DNA from: Amblyomma americanum
Lineage: Eukaryota; Arthropoda; Arachnida; Ixodida; Ixodidae
Assembly (NCBI RefSeq): GCF_052857255.1
Contig: NC_135498.1
Span: 159,945,124 to 160,009,123 of the forward strand
Length of the DNA stretch: 64,000 nt
Direction: 5' to 3'
Position 1 is the first letter of the stretch, and every line of letters starts with the position of its first letter. Below, piece after piece: positions 10,010-21,944 of this stretch. The notes beneath the pieces were generated by a model. That model was given only the letters and a program-made list of their open reading frames with translations, did not search any database and was not told where the DNA came from. The translations under genes and the position numbers were made by a program.

Positions 10010-12250
10010 GTTCTGTAGGAGAGTCGGTGATGTTGGAGTATGTGCAAATAGATGAGTGGGATGATGAATGGGTGGCCTTCCACTGACATACGGAGGATAA
10101 TTTCTCGGGCTGTCATATTAAAACGCTCATTGGTAGACGCATGCCTAGATATCCTGGCGAGGCGGGTTGTCCGGATTTGATGTGTTGCGACGTAGGATAA
10201 TATGCGCGATAGAGGAAACGCATGCCAGCGCCTATTTGTGGCACGCAGTTTGCAAGTCAGTGATAGTAATTACTAAGTGAATCGGTAGCCTTGTTCGTAT
10301 TGCCAGGACTTATTACATTCTTCCGCCTCTGTGCTATTTTCAGTCAGTACTGGGACTGTGCTGACTGTGCCACTCTTCAAGTCAGCCACTACCGCAATTA
10401 GTGCCGTAGGGTGTGTTGCGGCTTCCGTGTACGGAGCTTATTCATTTTTACCATATATAAGGTGCAGGGCTTTTGCCTTGCTTTGCGTCTACAGCAGTCT
10501 ACATGTCTGCCCGTGAGCGTACGTTTAAAGATTTCAAGCTAGTTTATTTTACTGGCTTCGGCAAGCTCGCTGATTTCATTGTGGATGCCTAACTGTTGCA
10601 GTCGGCTGGTTTCGGATTAGATGGGTTTACCGGAGGCTCTTTTAACGGCTGTACGAATGAGAGTATCCGGTTCTTTGAATTCAGATTACGTTAGCCAGTG
10701 GTAGGAGCTTGGCACGTAAGAGGGTTGATAATAACGACGTTGATAATTGAAAGGATATTCAGTCCTTTAAGACCATGGCGGAAGTTAGTTATTTTTCTTA
10801 TCATGAGATTTTTCTGGTGTTTTGTCGTCGTAGGAGAGCAATGGTTTATGTGGCTGTCGGGTTCGCCTGCACATGGAATCCGAGTAACCGAAGCGTGCTG
10901 ACTTTGTTAACGGGCTTTCTTTCGGTACCGTCCTCTACGTCTGGTGTAGAGTCGGTCCGCCTCCTACATATTTCCAATATAAGCTATTCAGACCTCCACC
11001 TCAGGCATAGTTTTGCAGTGTCCTCAGCTCTCCGCAGTCTGTTTTCAATCTCTTCGTTCTAAACGTTTGGTCCAAATGGTGGCGGCAACTTCGTAAGGTC
11101 CATATTGAATTCTCGGGATAACTTGAGAGAAGTGGGGCAAATGAAGCGTAGAGATGTTGAACAGCTTTGGGGAGTGAACTGACCATTTTCCCTCCCGTAC
11201 GATTACAATTGGATTGGATCTGATGTCTCTAACGCCGATGCTCGCTGTTCTATTTTGGAGGAGGGCTGTAACATAACTGCATATTTTTCGACCGCATTCG
11301 GTGGCCGCTAGGTTATCTAAAATAAGATCATGATTTACTTTGTCAAATGCCTTTTTGAGATCTAAGGCGAGGATTTCCTATGCCTTCTTCGGGCTAAATT
11401 TGTCATGTAGTTCTTTTATTTGTAGAAGGACGTCCTGTGTGGCCAGGCCGTGGCTGAATCCAAACATTTTGTGCAGGAACTCTCTCTATTTTTCTATGTG
11501 GGGCAGCACTCTGGTCAGGGTAACATGCTCAAACAGAATGGTTGCTTGGCGGGCTAGTTGGTTCATATCTAACATGTGTTGCAGCGCGAACCACAAGAAG
11601 GGACGACGACAGACAGAGTGAAAAGAGCGCTGACTTCCAACTGTTTATTTTCCTGATAGGCCACGCATTTATACACATTTGAACCTTCAGCAGGAAAGGG
11701 CAGGCAAAGCAATCAGCATGAAAGGCATAGGAGATTAGGACAATCACCATCGATCCAGAAACTTCAGCTCTTTCTTCGTTAGAACAACTGATGGCATGCT
11801 TACACACCTGTCCTCTGCAGAGGACAGGTGTGTAAGCATGCCATCAGTTGTTCTAACGAAGAAAGAGCTGAAGTTTCTGGATCGATGGTGATTGTCCTAA
11901 TCTCCTATGCCTTTCATGCTGATTGCTTTGCCTGCCCTTTCCTGCTGAAGGTTCAAATGTGTATAAATGCGTGGCCTATCAGGAAAATAAACAGTTGGAA
12001 GTCAGCGCTCTTTTCACTCTGTCTGTCGTCGTCCCTTCTTGTGGTTCGCGCTGCAACACATGTTAGATGCTCAAACAGATACCCTTACACACGATGTGAA
12101 GGATATGGGTCCCAAATGGGTTAATGCTAGTTGTTTGCTTGCTTTAGGTATCAGGGTTATGCCGGCATGTCTCCGTCCTTTGGGATTGTTGCCTGTAATC
12201 CAGCACTTAAACAAGCCAATTCTTCAATTTTTCAGAAAAAAACGTGATTT
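10010..12250 (-). pseudogene. I/Jockey-type LINE ORF2 fragment (RT to RNase H), interrupted
   Basis: Translation of the minus strand, with stops and frameshifts, gives successive LINE ORF2 landmarks. RT N-terminal 'KQLALTHLGPISFTSCV' lies near 12100-12200. 'EREFLHKMFGFSHGLATQD' and 'ALDLKKAFDKVNHDLIL' (catalytic-Asp motif A) lie near 11330-11480, followed by 'GVRDIRSNPI'. The post-RT linker 'SETSRLQQLGIHNEISELAEA' and 'LEIFKRTLTGRH' lies near 10520-10640. RNase H-like 'LKSGTVSTVPVLTENSTEAEE' lies near 10310-10390. Order and spacing fit one element. A 529-bp insertion (11538-12066) splits it between the first and second landmarks and is flanked by a 13-bp target duplication. Several in-frame stops show it is dead. 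Confidence 0.75.
11538..12066. mobile_element. Palindromic PLE-like insertion with 13-bp target duplication
   Basis: Positions 11569-12066 form a near-perfect palindrome: two 249-bp arms with the centre at ctgcag (11815-11820) and no spacer. An extra 31-bp single-copy tail (11538-11568) lies on one side. The flanks 11525-11537 and 12067-12079 are identical ('atgctcaaacaga'). The interrupted LINE reads through if one copy is removed. The arms contain 'aataaacagttggaagtcag' followed by 'cgctcttttcac', which I recognise as typical of arthropod Penelope-like element ends. PLE copies are often found as inverted, 5'-truncated tandem units with variable-length duplications. The family assignment is inference; the palindrome and duplication are seen directly. 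Confidence 0.8.
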
Positions 12251-12259
12251 CTAATTTTC

Positions 12260-14180
12260 TACACGCACATACGAAATTCCGCAACTCAAAATTGTAGGGA
12301 AGGTTAATGATAAAAACCAGGCCATATGAAATCAGCAACCTTGAAATCGCGGTACTCATTATTCTTTTCGAAGACACACATGACGCAACAAATTTGGAAG
12401 AAAAAATACCCATTATTTCTGGCGCCAAAATCTGTCAGGAAGAAAATGGCAGATGTGGCACCGAGCTCAAAGTATTGTGGTATATGTACCGCTACGTTCC
12501 ATGGAACGTGCAAAAAAACGCCTATTTGGAAGATGGAGGATTTTCAATTCGCCAGGAACGAAGAAATAAGGTGTAGTCAGAACATGTTCAAAGAAAAACC
12601 CGTGAATTCGCAATGCACACAACTGCGTAAAAATTGTCTGAGATGGTTAACCCATAAGCACGGCTCAGAGACTGCCCGAAGCCAACTCGCGAAGAGGCCG
12701 GCTAAACTGCGTGTCTACTTCACTCCGCTACTTATTGCGGTGCCGCGCACTATTAAGACTGAAAGATTGTTGCTGGCAGTAAAAGCAGCACCTTTCGTTT
12801 TCAGGTGCTGCCCGGCTATTGCTGCTATGTACACCAGACAGATCGCTATTCAAACAGCACAAACACGGGTCGCATCTATAAGGGACGTAGAGGAAAATAT
12901 TTCCCTTTTAGGATTCGGATTCACAATTAAGCAGAATATATGTTCTACATATTGAGCAAGCCGGCACGAACTATGCAAGTGCCTGCTTATTTACGCATTT
13001 GGGCTGATTTCACAGTGCCTTGTTATCTGTGGTAGTTAGCAAGCACAAAGGCACACAGCACCATGGCGGAGACTCATTTACATCAATGATTGATATCGCA
13101 CGCAAGATTGAAGTCATGGGGAATAGCCATGGCACCATGGTGATAGCATGCGAAACCGCTATAAGCCATTTCGCCCGGACAGAGCGGGGTTGAGAGAAAA
13201 GAGGAATATACTCAGTGGAAAAGCGCTTCTCTCGTATGTTCCTCTTCGGTTCTTTACGTCTGCCTGTTTCGCACAACAGTTTATTCGAGAGGTCACACAA
13301 GCTCTAGAAGTGGCGACTCGAATGAGCATGCGTGTCGTCTCTCTTTCACCAGGCGTTGTTCCGCGCTTCATTATTTAGGCTCAGCTGCCTACCAGAGGCG
13401 CCTGATTTTGATTAAAATCTGCATACGCCTTAATCCACTGGATAGCAAAGCTCGGACAGATTTTGGTCTATCCCGAAATGTGGCTTAATCGACATTTTTA
13501 ATCGCATATGGGGGCTGCTGGCAGCTATCGTCGCATACAGTCAAGGAAAAAGCGGCCTTTCCCTGTCAAGGAACCCCTTCCAGCCAACGGCGTCGGCTGA
13601 TTATCATGAACCTCCTAGCGTTACAACGCAGGGAGGGATGTGACAATGCAGGGAGGGCATCTTCCTCGGCATTGCAAGGAGGGAACTAGGCCCTTTCCAC
13701 TGCCACTTCCTGCATTGTCAATCTAGCAAGTCCATCAGAATCGGCGTGCGCTATTGGCTTAAAGCGGGACCTCTGATAGGAGGAAAAAACCTCTTTATTC
13801 TTGACTTGTTTCATATGGCGGACACGAATCGCCTTTATTTTATTTAGCAAGACGAGACGCCATCAGCGAACACGAAATAGTTTTTCCGCGAACACACTGA
13901 AAATTGTGAGCTACTTTCCCGGCACCAAAGAAACATAAATTGAGCGGACGCACCGAAAATAATTTCGCAAAACAATTTCTTGAGATGCCGCTAGTTTAAG
14001 TTTATAAGGAAGCGCCAGGTACGTCATTTCATCTCCTGGCCTCTTGAACAGGTGCTTCAGCTGCATAATTCGCTCTAGCGCTTTTCTATTTCGCATTACT
14101 TGTTCAAAAATGGGGTTACTTTAACGTTATTATGAGTAGAGTGGCAAGTTGGACTAGCTGGTTAATGTTCATCTTGAAAA
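12260..14180. other. No gene seen (intronic)
   Basis: The stretch holds several mutually overlapping open frames of 60-209 codons without family motifs. Near 13620-13690 is a small imperfect repeat of 'acaatgcagggaggg'-type units. Nothing further can be assigned. Confidence 0.45.
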
Positions 14181-14189
14181 TGGGGTTCT

Positions 14190-14285
14190 TCGCTAGACAA
14201 CGCGGACAACCGAAGCAAAAGTGAACAGGACGCGCACAGTCCTGTTCACTTGTGCTTCTGTTGTCCACGTTTTCTAGCGCAACTG
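14190..14285. repeat. Inverted repeat (hairpin), about 45-bp arms
   Basis: The left arm 'cgctagacaacgcggacaac..agcaaaagtgaacaggac' is mirrored by 'gtcctgttcacttgtgcttc.gttgtccacgttttctagcg', with a 7-bp loop 'gcgcaca'. It resembles the other hairpins at 17938, 22691 and 33230, and may be a PLE-end palindrome. Confidence 0.75.
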
Positions 14286-14933
14286 ATAAACCCATTTTTG
14301 AAGAAGGACTATTTTGAGCCCCTCTTAAAATATAGCAACATATGCAAAGAGATCTTGGAATCTCTCAGAATTTCGCACCCGAAACTGACGCTCGATTGGA
14401 GTACTAACGTCCATCGCGGCTTTTATTAATGCGTAAGCATTGTATGGCTATGTTTGCAGTTTCGTATCACCACGAGCTTGTCGTCATTATAACGTTCGAA
14501 TGAATTGAGTGGTAAGAAAACGAATGCTTGCATTAGATAGAGCATCGAAAATTCTCGCAGGAGAAATCATGAGGTCGATATGGGGTAATTAGTTAAATAA
14601 TTAGAGGCTAAAATGTCCAAAACGTGGGCGGAGCCGGAGCAAAAGTGGCGCCAAATATGGAAACATCTGAAGTGTGTGGAGCTAAACCGCGGCGGAAAAT
14701 TTGAAAAACCGGAAGTGTGGACGGAGAGAAGCGTGAGTAAAGGGTAATGACAGGAAAAGAGGGGCAAAGAGGCGTAAATGCTTACGCATTCCTGCAATGT
14801 GGGTACCGCAGTGATCGGATAATTTGGTGACGCTATCTTAAATTAAGGCGGCTCAGCAGCTGCGGTCTTCCGCCTAAGAGATTCATTGTAAATGCCTACA
14901 AGGTACTAAACACTGTGCCGTAACTCTTTCCAG

Positions 14934-15212
14934 GTGACCCGCCTATTCACAGTTCAGTGGTCCTTGAGTGCATTAATGCACAAGCTTGCGGCTGAGAAGT
15001 CCACATTGCCCTCGCTGCAAAGAATTATCTCCGTGGGTGCAACTCCAGAGCCAAGCCTGCCAAGAGAACTCTCTACCGCCTGCCCCAACCTAGTAGAGTT
15101 CAGGAACGCGTACGGTTTGAACGAGGCAGGTGCTGCGGTAGCCATTCCACCCGATGGCTTCATTCATCCGCGCAACGCCCTGGGTTTTCCACTGCCTGGC
15201 ACAAAAATAAAG
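14934..15212 (+). CDS. Acyl-CoA synthetase / 4CL-like enzyme, second visible exon
   Basis: 93 codons, phase 0 at both ends, acceptor ctctttccag and donor gtaagg. The reading begins 'VTRLFTVQWSLSALM', passes 'SLQRIISVGATPEPSL' and reaches the adenylate-binding motif 'NAYGLNEAG' (family consensus YG.TE.G). It ends 'GFPLPGTKIK', just before the conserved 'D..TGE' of the next exon. The Asn in YGLNE replaces the usual Thr, a change tolerated in some luciferase-like paralogues; I cannot say whether activity is kept. The reading frame is clean across the whole exon, unlike neighbouring transposon sequence, which supports a functional gene. Confidence 0.9.
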
Positions 15213-16977
15213 GTAAGGTACGCTTATGGTTTTATTACGTTGGTAAACCTGATTGGTAGTGGGGCTTTCAAAACCCTCTCCCGCAAGACCTTCATTGCGT
15301 ATTAATGAAAACTTCGTTTCAAGATGTACAATGGGGGCGAAAATTGAATTGGGCGCATGTTGCCATGTGTGCAAAAAAAAAAGCACTTGATTTGCCTGCC
15401 GCAAATCGTGTACTACTCAACAACAAAGCGGTGAAGCCTCTTAACAGAAGCCCTTCAACTAACGGCATCAAGCTGTTATTATGATGGTACTGTCTATCGC
15501 ATCCCACGTATACGAATAGCTTTCTAGAGCTTCTACTCCCTCTGCGTCCCCTCTTGTAAACAGCTACTATACAGATGCGGTTTTTCAACCAAGAATAAAA
15601 ATCCTCGCCACTATGTTATGTGCGCGGCAGAGTTCAGGATCTAAAACAACTTGCGTGTCAACAGAAACAGTGCATTAAGCAAGAAAGTCAGCACAGCAGG
15701 GAATTAATGCACTACCTTGTGGCAGTTCAGGAAATAGCAAACAAAAGGACGCATTGTCAGAGTAGCAAAATGCATTGTGCTTTTGATAAAGTTGTTACCT
15801 AGAGTCATCGCACATTTATTGCGAGCATCTTCAGAGAGGTCGTGGACGACAACACCGAGCAGGACGAAAGAGTGCGCCTAGCAGTGCGCTTTTGTGTACA
15901 CTATCTCACAAAAGAGGTTCTCTGCGATACACACCGGTTTCGGGGAAGCTCTAAGCCAAGCGGCATGCTTCAGGCATCCGTATACGGTATGCCGGCCGAC
16001 AGCTGCTTCTTGTTCCCCGTCTTCGATGCACTGCGTCCTGTTTTTCTACACGGGTACAGGCTGTGGCTGCTGTTAGCGATCCAGTGTCTAGCATTTCTTG
16101 TTGTAGATCACTCAGGCGGGCAGCATATATACCTGCTGGATCGACTGTGCTTGAAATCGGTATCATTTATATTGCTCTAGTTACGATATCACGCTATACT
16201 GCGTGGACGAGGAGGTTGGTGCAAATTAACAAATATGAAATTCCTCACCTTGTACACCAGTGACGTCTTGTGACTAAATTGCATACGGCCTCATAGATTA
16301 CCAACGCCATTGACAGGAAGACGGCTTGTTTCGTCTGCGAAGGTATTGCGAGACGCCTGGGTAAAACGCTCGAAGAGCAGCTGTGTACGCGCGATAAACG
16401 TTCTTAACTTAAGCCCGGGATACATGCGACGTATTTCCGACGATATTCGCTCGGCAGAAAACATCGCGGTGCCCGGCTGCAGATGCAAAGAGCGAAGAAG
16501 CTGCGGCGCGCCACCGCGTATCCCTCACCGCGAAAGCAAATGTTATCAACAAGTGGCAAATACCATTGTCCGAGAAGCTCTTTCTCTTCGGTTCGAACCA
16601 CGAAAGTGTTCATTTCGACGCAATTCTGCTAACTATAGCCCGCGTGCACAGGTATCTGTAAGGATTTGTGCGCTAGAATGTATGAAGTCGCGTATATTTG
16701 GATGCCCGCTCCGCCGCGGATACCAGCAGCTGCTGTTTTCTTCGACCCTTTCATTTCAGGGAGAAAACACAGGCATTTCGATCCAAGGTTCACTCGTGCT
16801 GTCCAAAAACAAAAAATCGACATTTCATGTCTGATGAACAGTTAAGTTTCACGATAATAATATTTCCATGCCAGAATCACTTCCTAGCTCGTCGGCCGTA
16901 TTTTGCTTCGCTCCGCCACGCATCGCAGATTCAGAAGACTTTTCCGGCCGTCAGTACATGCGATCAGAGATGGGCAT

Positions 16978-17225
16978 CCTCACGAGGGCGAGCTCTCATG
17001 AGGGCGTCGTCACCCTCACACCTCATGAGGATTTCACTCGGTGAGGTGAGGGTGAGGGACGATGGGCGCATTAAAGTTCGTGAGGGCGAGGGTGAGGGAG
17101 GGAAGACATGGTGAGGTGAGCGCGAGGTAGGGAAGATATGATGAGGTGAGGACGAGGGAGGGAAGATATGATGAGGTGAGGGTGAGGAAGGGCGAGATTC
17201 ACTGTATGAGGGCGATGGTGGTGGC
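16978..17225. repeat. Purine-rich minisatellite (GAGGTGAGGGYGAGGGA)n
   Basis: About 250 bp of degenerate units. Recurring forms are 'gtgaggtgagggtgaggga' and 'gggaagatatgatgaggtga', and the plus strand is almost all purines plus T. A related block lies at 20395-20592. Both lie next to 'agagatgggca' or its complement-like 'tgcccacctct', suggesting a shared parent repeat. Confidence 0.8.
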
Positions 17226-17937
17226 CCGAACCGCACTCTGGGCTAACGTTTTTTTTTTTCTGTGCAGACCGTTATGAATTCCCATTTTAAAGTGCTAGTT
17301 CTTAGGGTGAAGGTTCCCGTGGAAGACGTAGTTTTTGCAGTCTGTAGGTACACGAGACGAACATGAAAGGCGGGGATCCGCACGACTTCTCTGCCACCAC
17401 GATATAGTACACCGCTCACAATGCTATGCCGAATAAAGCGCTCTTCTGAATCAAAAACCCTGTTCTTTAAAACTGTGTAAAGTCTTAGGTGAAACACCCT
17501 GTATAGTGCGCTAACAAGGGTGCGCTGGCCGGGCTGGTGGGGGTGGCCGCCCGTCCAACGGGAACCGTAGCACCGCAGTCAACATTTTCATTAACAGCCC
17601 CGAGTCTGTGCGACGATCTGAGTGTGGAGTAAAACATGTAGAAATTATACTTTGTAACGTTGTTGAATTTTCAAGTTCTACGCCTTGTTTCCCGGAACGA
17701 AGTCCGATTTCAGCTCAGTGATGTTTCTAAAAACTGGCTTTGGCGCAAAAACTACTTTTACGAAATTCCACTCTCAAATTAAAGCCTGTTGGCGGCGTTC
17801 GTGTGGAATGTTTTCACTCACACTTTGAGTAGTTCAGTGCGGTCGTATATTCTTTCTATTTTCGATGGAATAGCAGTATAGGAAAGAGGTGCAGCAATTT
17901 AGCTCAGGAGCACGGACTGTTGGGCGAGTTGGTGCGT

Positions 17938-18068
17938 TGCAAACACGTACAAGCCCACAAAAACACAAACACACGAAGAAAGAGACTGAGACACCACGAG
18001 CACTCGTGGTGTCTCAGTCTTTTTCTTCGTATATCTGTGTTTTTTGCGCGCTTGTACGTGTTTGCAGC
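17938..18068. repeat. Inverted repeat (hairpin), about 63-bp arms without loop
   Basis: 'caaacacgtacaagc.cacaaaaacacaa..acgaagaaagagactgagacaccacgag' at 17940-18001 is mirrored by 'ctcgtggtgtctcagtc..' ending 'gcttgtacgtgtttgca' at about 18068. The centre is 'cacgag|cactcgtg'. A few mismatches lie in the outer arms. Confidence 0.8.
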
Positions 18069-19369
18069 AATGTGGTGGGCAAAGCCAACCTCTGTAGTCT
18101 TAAGAAAATAAAGCAGCAGCTTAACCACCTTGGTCAGAATCATCGCTCGCTCTGCCTTGCATTGTACGATGTGCTAAAAAAGAAAAGGTTGTACTGCTCC
18201 CCAAATAGCAGGAATATAACTTGGTTTATTTCTGTCCCTGGTGAGACCTGTGGCCACGTAATTGAGCGCCTGATTTTATGAACCAAATTTCTTCCAGGCA
18301 TGGTAGGGAATTGACAGTGTGTTTAGATAATGCGTAGACGTGGAAGCAAAAATTGGCTATGGTTTAGCTCTTGTTGGACCTGGAGTGACGCGATGGCTAC
18401 AGCTGGCCGAGTGGAACTCGCTCATTTGAATTGCGAAGTCAGTCTTTCGCCACTCCGTTTCGCTGGGCGTTCCTTCTTCATCTTCGTCCCACTTGACGCG
18501 GCGCATGCGCACAGCTGTTGCAGCTCGGCTTCGCGGGCGCGCCGCGCCGCCGGCAGTAACAGCTGCTCCGCACCACGTGACCAACCACGTGAAAAGGAGT
18601 GGCCCTGTGGCCACGCTGAAGGCTCGAAGAGGTGGCGTAATGCTGCTATCGCTACAAAAAAAAACATGGACGGTTTATCTTTGGGTTAACCACGAATTAT
18701 CGTGCTCTAGCACCATTAGCCCTGATTTTGCATGGTTTATCTCGACTTTCTATTCTTTTGCTTGACCTGAACTGGCTTACTTTGGTTGACAAATCATTGT
18801 GTCAGTTTGCGTGATATTTGATCATTTCGGACTTGCACTGCGGTAGAATTGGTCATTCTCTCCATTCACAGATCCCTAGGAATCCTGATTCCACTCCTGG
18901 CGCAGAGTTGAAACTGTTAAGCTACGCGCCACTGCCTCAGATGGCAGCTGCTGCCATCGGTGAGGATTGCGTGACCCATATTGTTCCTTAGGAATCTCTC
19001 GCGACTAATCATTAATTGAACTGCCACGGTGGGCAGTTTTCTCACAATCCGGTGGGCAGCTTGTAATGACGTCACAACGTCGCGTGACCAAGGTGGCCCA
19101 CGTGCTAGAAGCAGGCTTCGAACAGACAGCCACCTTTCGGCAGATTGGAAGCACATGAGTACTAAAATGGCAACCACAAGAATCGTTCACTGCAGACTCG
19201 GGGAGTTAGTGGTTACGATTTTTCAACGCAAATGTTGCATTTTAGCAACCAGTTTTATTTTGAAGTGGCCTGAATAAGATTTTATTTGAAGCGACAGCAT
19301 AAGAGCCTCACTGCAGCGGATAACCGGCATCGTACTGTGGGAAGACACTAAAAAAATTAAAAAAAACTT

Positions 19370-19458
19370 CGTAGCTGGGGGAGCAGGATCCAACCCGTGG
19401 CGGCGCTAAGAGATCAGTTCCGCTGGCCGCTGCTTCAGATCACTACACCGTAGTCACA
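19370..19458 (-). repeat. Possible tRNA-like SINE head
   Basis: The minus strand reads 'ggtgtagtgatctgaagcag' (A-box-like) and, about 35 bp later, 'cgggttggatcctgctccc' (B-box-like GGTTNGANNCC). No acceptor stem pairs, so it is not a tRNA gene. Weak support. Confidence 0.35.
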
Positions 19459-20394
19459 GCTTTTCTTTTTTAAGCATGGTATTTATTACATTGGAAATAT
19501 ATACTATTTACATTAGCTAAACTATTTACAAAGCATTTAGGAAGTGCCGAGGAACACATCGCAAAAAGACACAGCAACAAAGCACTTGACGCGTGGTAAG
19601 GCTGAGCACAACACCAAGAGGGAGTGCCACTCCGGTTTGCAGTTTAAAGTATAGATCGACTCATAAACATCCCTCAGACGAACAGTCATTTGGGAGAACT
19701 CTTAACATCCTGCCTGTACGAACTGCCAAGCTCTCAAGCTGTCTTGCAATCCGGTCGTCTTCTTAACATGCTCGCGTTCACGCCTGCTAAAGAGCCAGTC
19801 TCTCACGCTGTAGTTTGAAAATGTGGTCTTCATTACCTTCCATCCGTGCCGGTGGAAGCGCCATCAGACGAGCAAGCAGCAAACCGCACGAAATGAGTGA
19901 AGATTAGAAGCAGTTAAATTCAGTTAAATTCAGTGAAACTCATTGCTACCGCAATGTGATCGGGTAATGGTAATTAAACGACCTACAAACTTTACTTGTC
20001 CGGAGTCTATTCTGTGCTTGGCACTTATTGTAGTTGTCGTGGTAAACGCTACTGCAATGTTTTCTAAACAATTCTTCGTGTAGATTAATTTCTGTGCACA
20101 GACAACAACGCGCTGACTCATTAGAGCAGTGCAAAGAGATAACAATGAAATATAAGTGCAGGGCGCATGTATGCATGCAGTGCATGACCAAATTATCCGG
20201 GGATCAGCTCGTAACTGTCTCGGTTTTGTTTCACGTATTAGCTCGAACAACACACACACGTACACGCACAATATAAGCATCTGACCTCTCATCCAATAGT
20301 GCCTTCAGGGCTTTTCTTATATGTTTATTACTCAGTTACATCGCCTGAAGTTGGCGACTACAAAAAAATAACTCGATTTTCAAAACGACTGCCA

Positions 20395-20592
20395 GTGAGG
20401 GTGATGGTGAGGGTAGGGCCGACGATGTGAGGTTGAGGGCGAGAGAGAGGGAGGGCCAGAAAAATTTTGGAAGTGAGGATGAGGTTGAGGGAGGATTGGA
20501 CAACTTTTCAAAATGAGGGCGAGGGAGGGCCATGGACTCAAAATTGAGGGTGGGGGAGGAAAAGTGAAAATAAGGGCATTTGCCCACCTCTG
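20395..20592. repeat. Second purine-rich minisatellite block
   Basis: Units such as 'gtgagggtgatggtgagggt', 'gagggcgagagagagggagg' and 'aatgagggcgagggagggcc' parallel the block at 16978-17225, but with longer spacers such as 'aaaattttggaagtgag'. Confidence 0.75.
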
Positions 20593-20610
20593 CAAGTGAT
20601 GTCCTGGCCA

Positions 20611-20780
20611 CGGCGGGCGAATTTCGATGGACGCGAATTTCTAGAGGCCCGTGTACTGTGCGATGTCAGTGCACGTTAAAGAACACCAGGTGGCCGAAAT
20701 TTCCGGAGCCGTCCACTACGGCGTCCCTGATAACTTGAGTCGCTTTGGGACGTTAAACCCCCATAAACTAAACCTAACCA
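20611..20780 (+). repeat. 5'-truncated Ruka-like SINE
   Basis: It contains the SINE body ('gcgaatttcgatggacgcga', 'gtgcgatgtcagtgcacgtt', 'ccggagccgtccactacggc') and the tail 'gctttgggacgttaaacccc' followed by 'cataaacta'. The tRNA-like head is missing. Confidence 0.75.
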
Positions 20781-21643
20781 GAACACGTTTTGTTGGTGCA
20801 CAATAAAGACCCCAGTAGGCCCAAGGTAATTTGCCTTTCGCTATTACACTCTCAAAGCCACAGTTAACCTTTAGCACGGTAAACGCGATGTAAAATGAAA
20901 AGTGCTTATTAATGTGCACTGGTTCCACATTCCATGGCTTAGGGGATTGTGACTGTGCAGACATTTAGCACAATATTCACAGTATTCTTCTAATCTCAAA
21001 CTATGCAAAATAAACTTTATCTCTGTCTCACAAAACTATGTAGGTTATGATGGTAGGAATATTGCAAGCGGAATGTTCATGATTTGGAGAGAGGAGCTAA
21101 AACTGAGCCAGCTTCATAAAAACGCTGTAGTACATGCCTACCCTGGGAGCTTTACGTGGCCAGCATGCCTGCAGCATAGTGTGTGACTGTTAGTTAGATC
21201 TCTGCAGCAAGTTTTACCTTGAGAACAATGATTTTTGATTGCCGAGCTACGAAATGTGGTCAAGAAGCTGCAACAAACCTTTCCTTGCTGTCTTGAATTT
21301 AGAACATACTGCCCGACATTCGTGGGAAAAGCTTTGTTGTCAAGTTTTCATGCAAATTGCCGTTGCAAAGGTAGTTCATATTTTTTGCACACTTTAAGCT
21401 CACTAGAAACAAGCGCAGCCGTTCTCTGCTTTATCACTGAATCAGTCCGAGCGTGTGTCCTTCTGGTTGAGCTACCAATAGTGGAGAGGCGATAGTTCAC
21501 AGAAAAGCTTAGTGCTCAACGTAGTGTCCAACGCTGCTCGTAATGTAGAATGCTCTAATCCACCTCTATAGTGCGTGCTTGCGTAGCTTGACCTACCAAC
21601 AGTGCCTTCTCTGTGACTGCTGTGTTTCCTTTCTTCCTTCCAG

Positions 21644-21788
21644 GTATGCAGCATTGACACTGGAGAGGTGCTGGGCCCGATGGAACTCGGAGAGATTCTG
21701 GTGCACTCGGAAATGTTCATGATGGGTTATGCACACGACCCGGCTAAAACTGCAGCGATGTACACCGACGATGGCTGGATGCGCACTG
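21644..21788 (+). CDS. Acyl-CoA synthetase / 4CL-like enzyme, third visible exon (GC donor)
   Basis: 48 codons plus one base. The reading 'DTGEVLGPMELGEILVHS', then 'MMGYAHDPAKTAAMYTDDGW' and 'MRTG', matches the family block 'TGE.L..GE.GEI...G..VM.GY.N.P..T......GW..TGD'. The acceptor is cttccttccag at 21633-21643. The only nearby GT donor (21793) would leave two bases and break the frame of the next exon. Ending at 21788, with intron start gcgagt, rebuilds 'TGDYGFYDENG' across the junction, so a GC-AG intron is inferred. Confidence 0.85.
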
Positions 21789-21944
21789 GCGAGTGAAAAT
21801 TTATATATCTTGTTTTCATATGCTTATAGTGCACTGCCACTACCTTGACCTAGGCTTTAGCAGAGCTTTTTTCGTGGTCTGTAGGCTGTAACTTCCACGT
21901 CTGCCTTTTTCATTTGCTGTTTTAATATTTGCAAACTTATTCCC

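Larger units (their letters stand above)
7924..14933 (+). other. Intron of the acyl-CoA synthetase-like gene (7.0 kb)
   Basis: GT...AG intron, gtacgc to ctttccag, phase 0. It holds a SINE head (8205-8305), a reversed SINE (9018-9243), a minus-strand LINE (10010-12250) split by a palindrome, and a hairpin at 14190-14285. The stretch 12260-14180 shows no recognisable gene. Confidence 0.75.
15213..21643 (+). other. Intron of the acyl-CoA synthetase-like gene (6.4 kb)
   Basis: GT...AG, gtaagg to cttccttccag. It holds two purine-rich minisatellites (16978-17225, 20395-20592), a hairpin (17938-18068), a possible tRNA-like SINE (19370-19458) and a truncated SINE (20611-20780). The open frame at 16310-16834 has no recognisable motif. 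A GC-rich patch at 18480-18610 contains repeated 'ccacgtga'. Confidence 0.75.

Noticed and set aside
11529..12124. Pair of opposing 92-98 codon frames with the same N-terminus
   Set aside because: They are the same palindrome arm read from each side, not genes.
12326..12955. 209-codon open frame next to the LINE
   Set aside because: Composition and lack of motifs suggest chance; other frames overlap it on both strands.
16310..16834. 174-codon open frame in an intron
   Set aside because: No motif, overlapped by other frames on both strands and lying inside the host gene's intron; likely chance.
21789..21794. Standard GT donor four bases downstream (gtgaaa at 21793)
   Set aside because: Using it puts a stop in the next exon within a few codons, whereas the GC donor restores the conserved motif.
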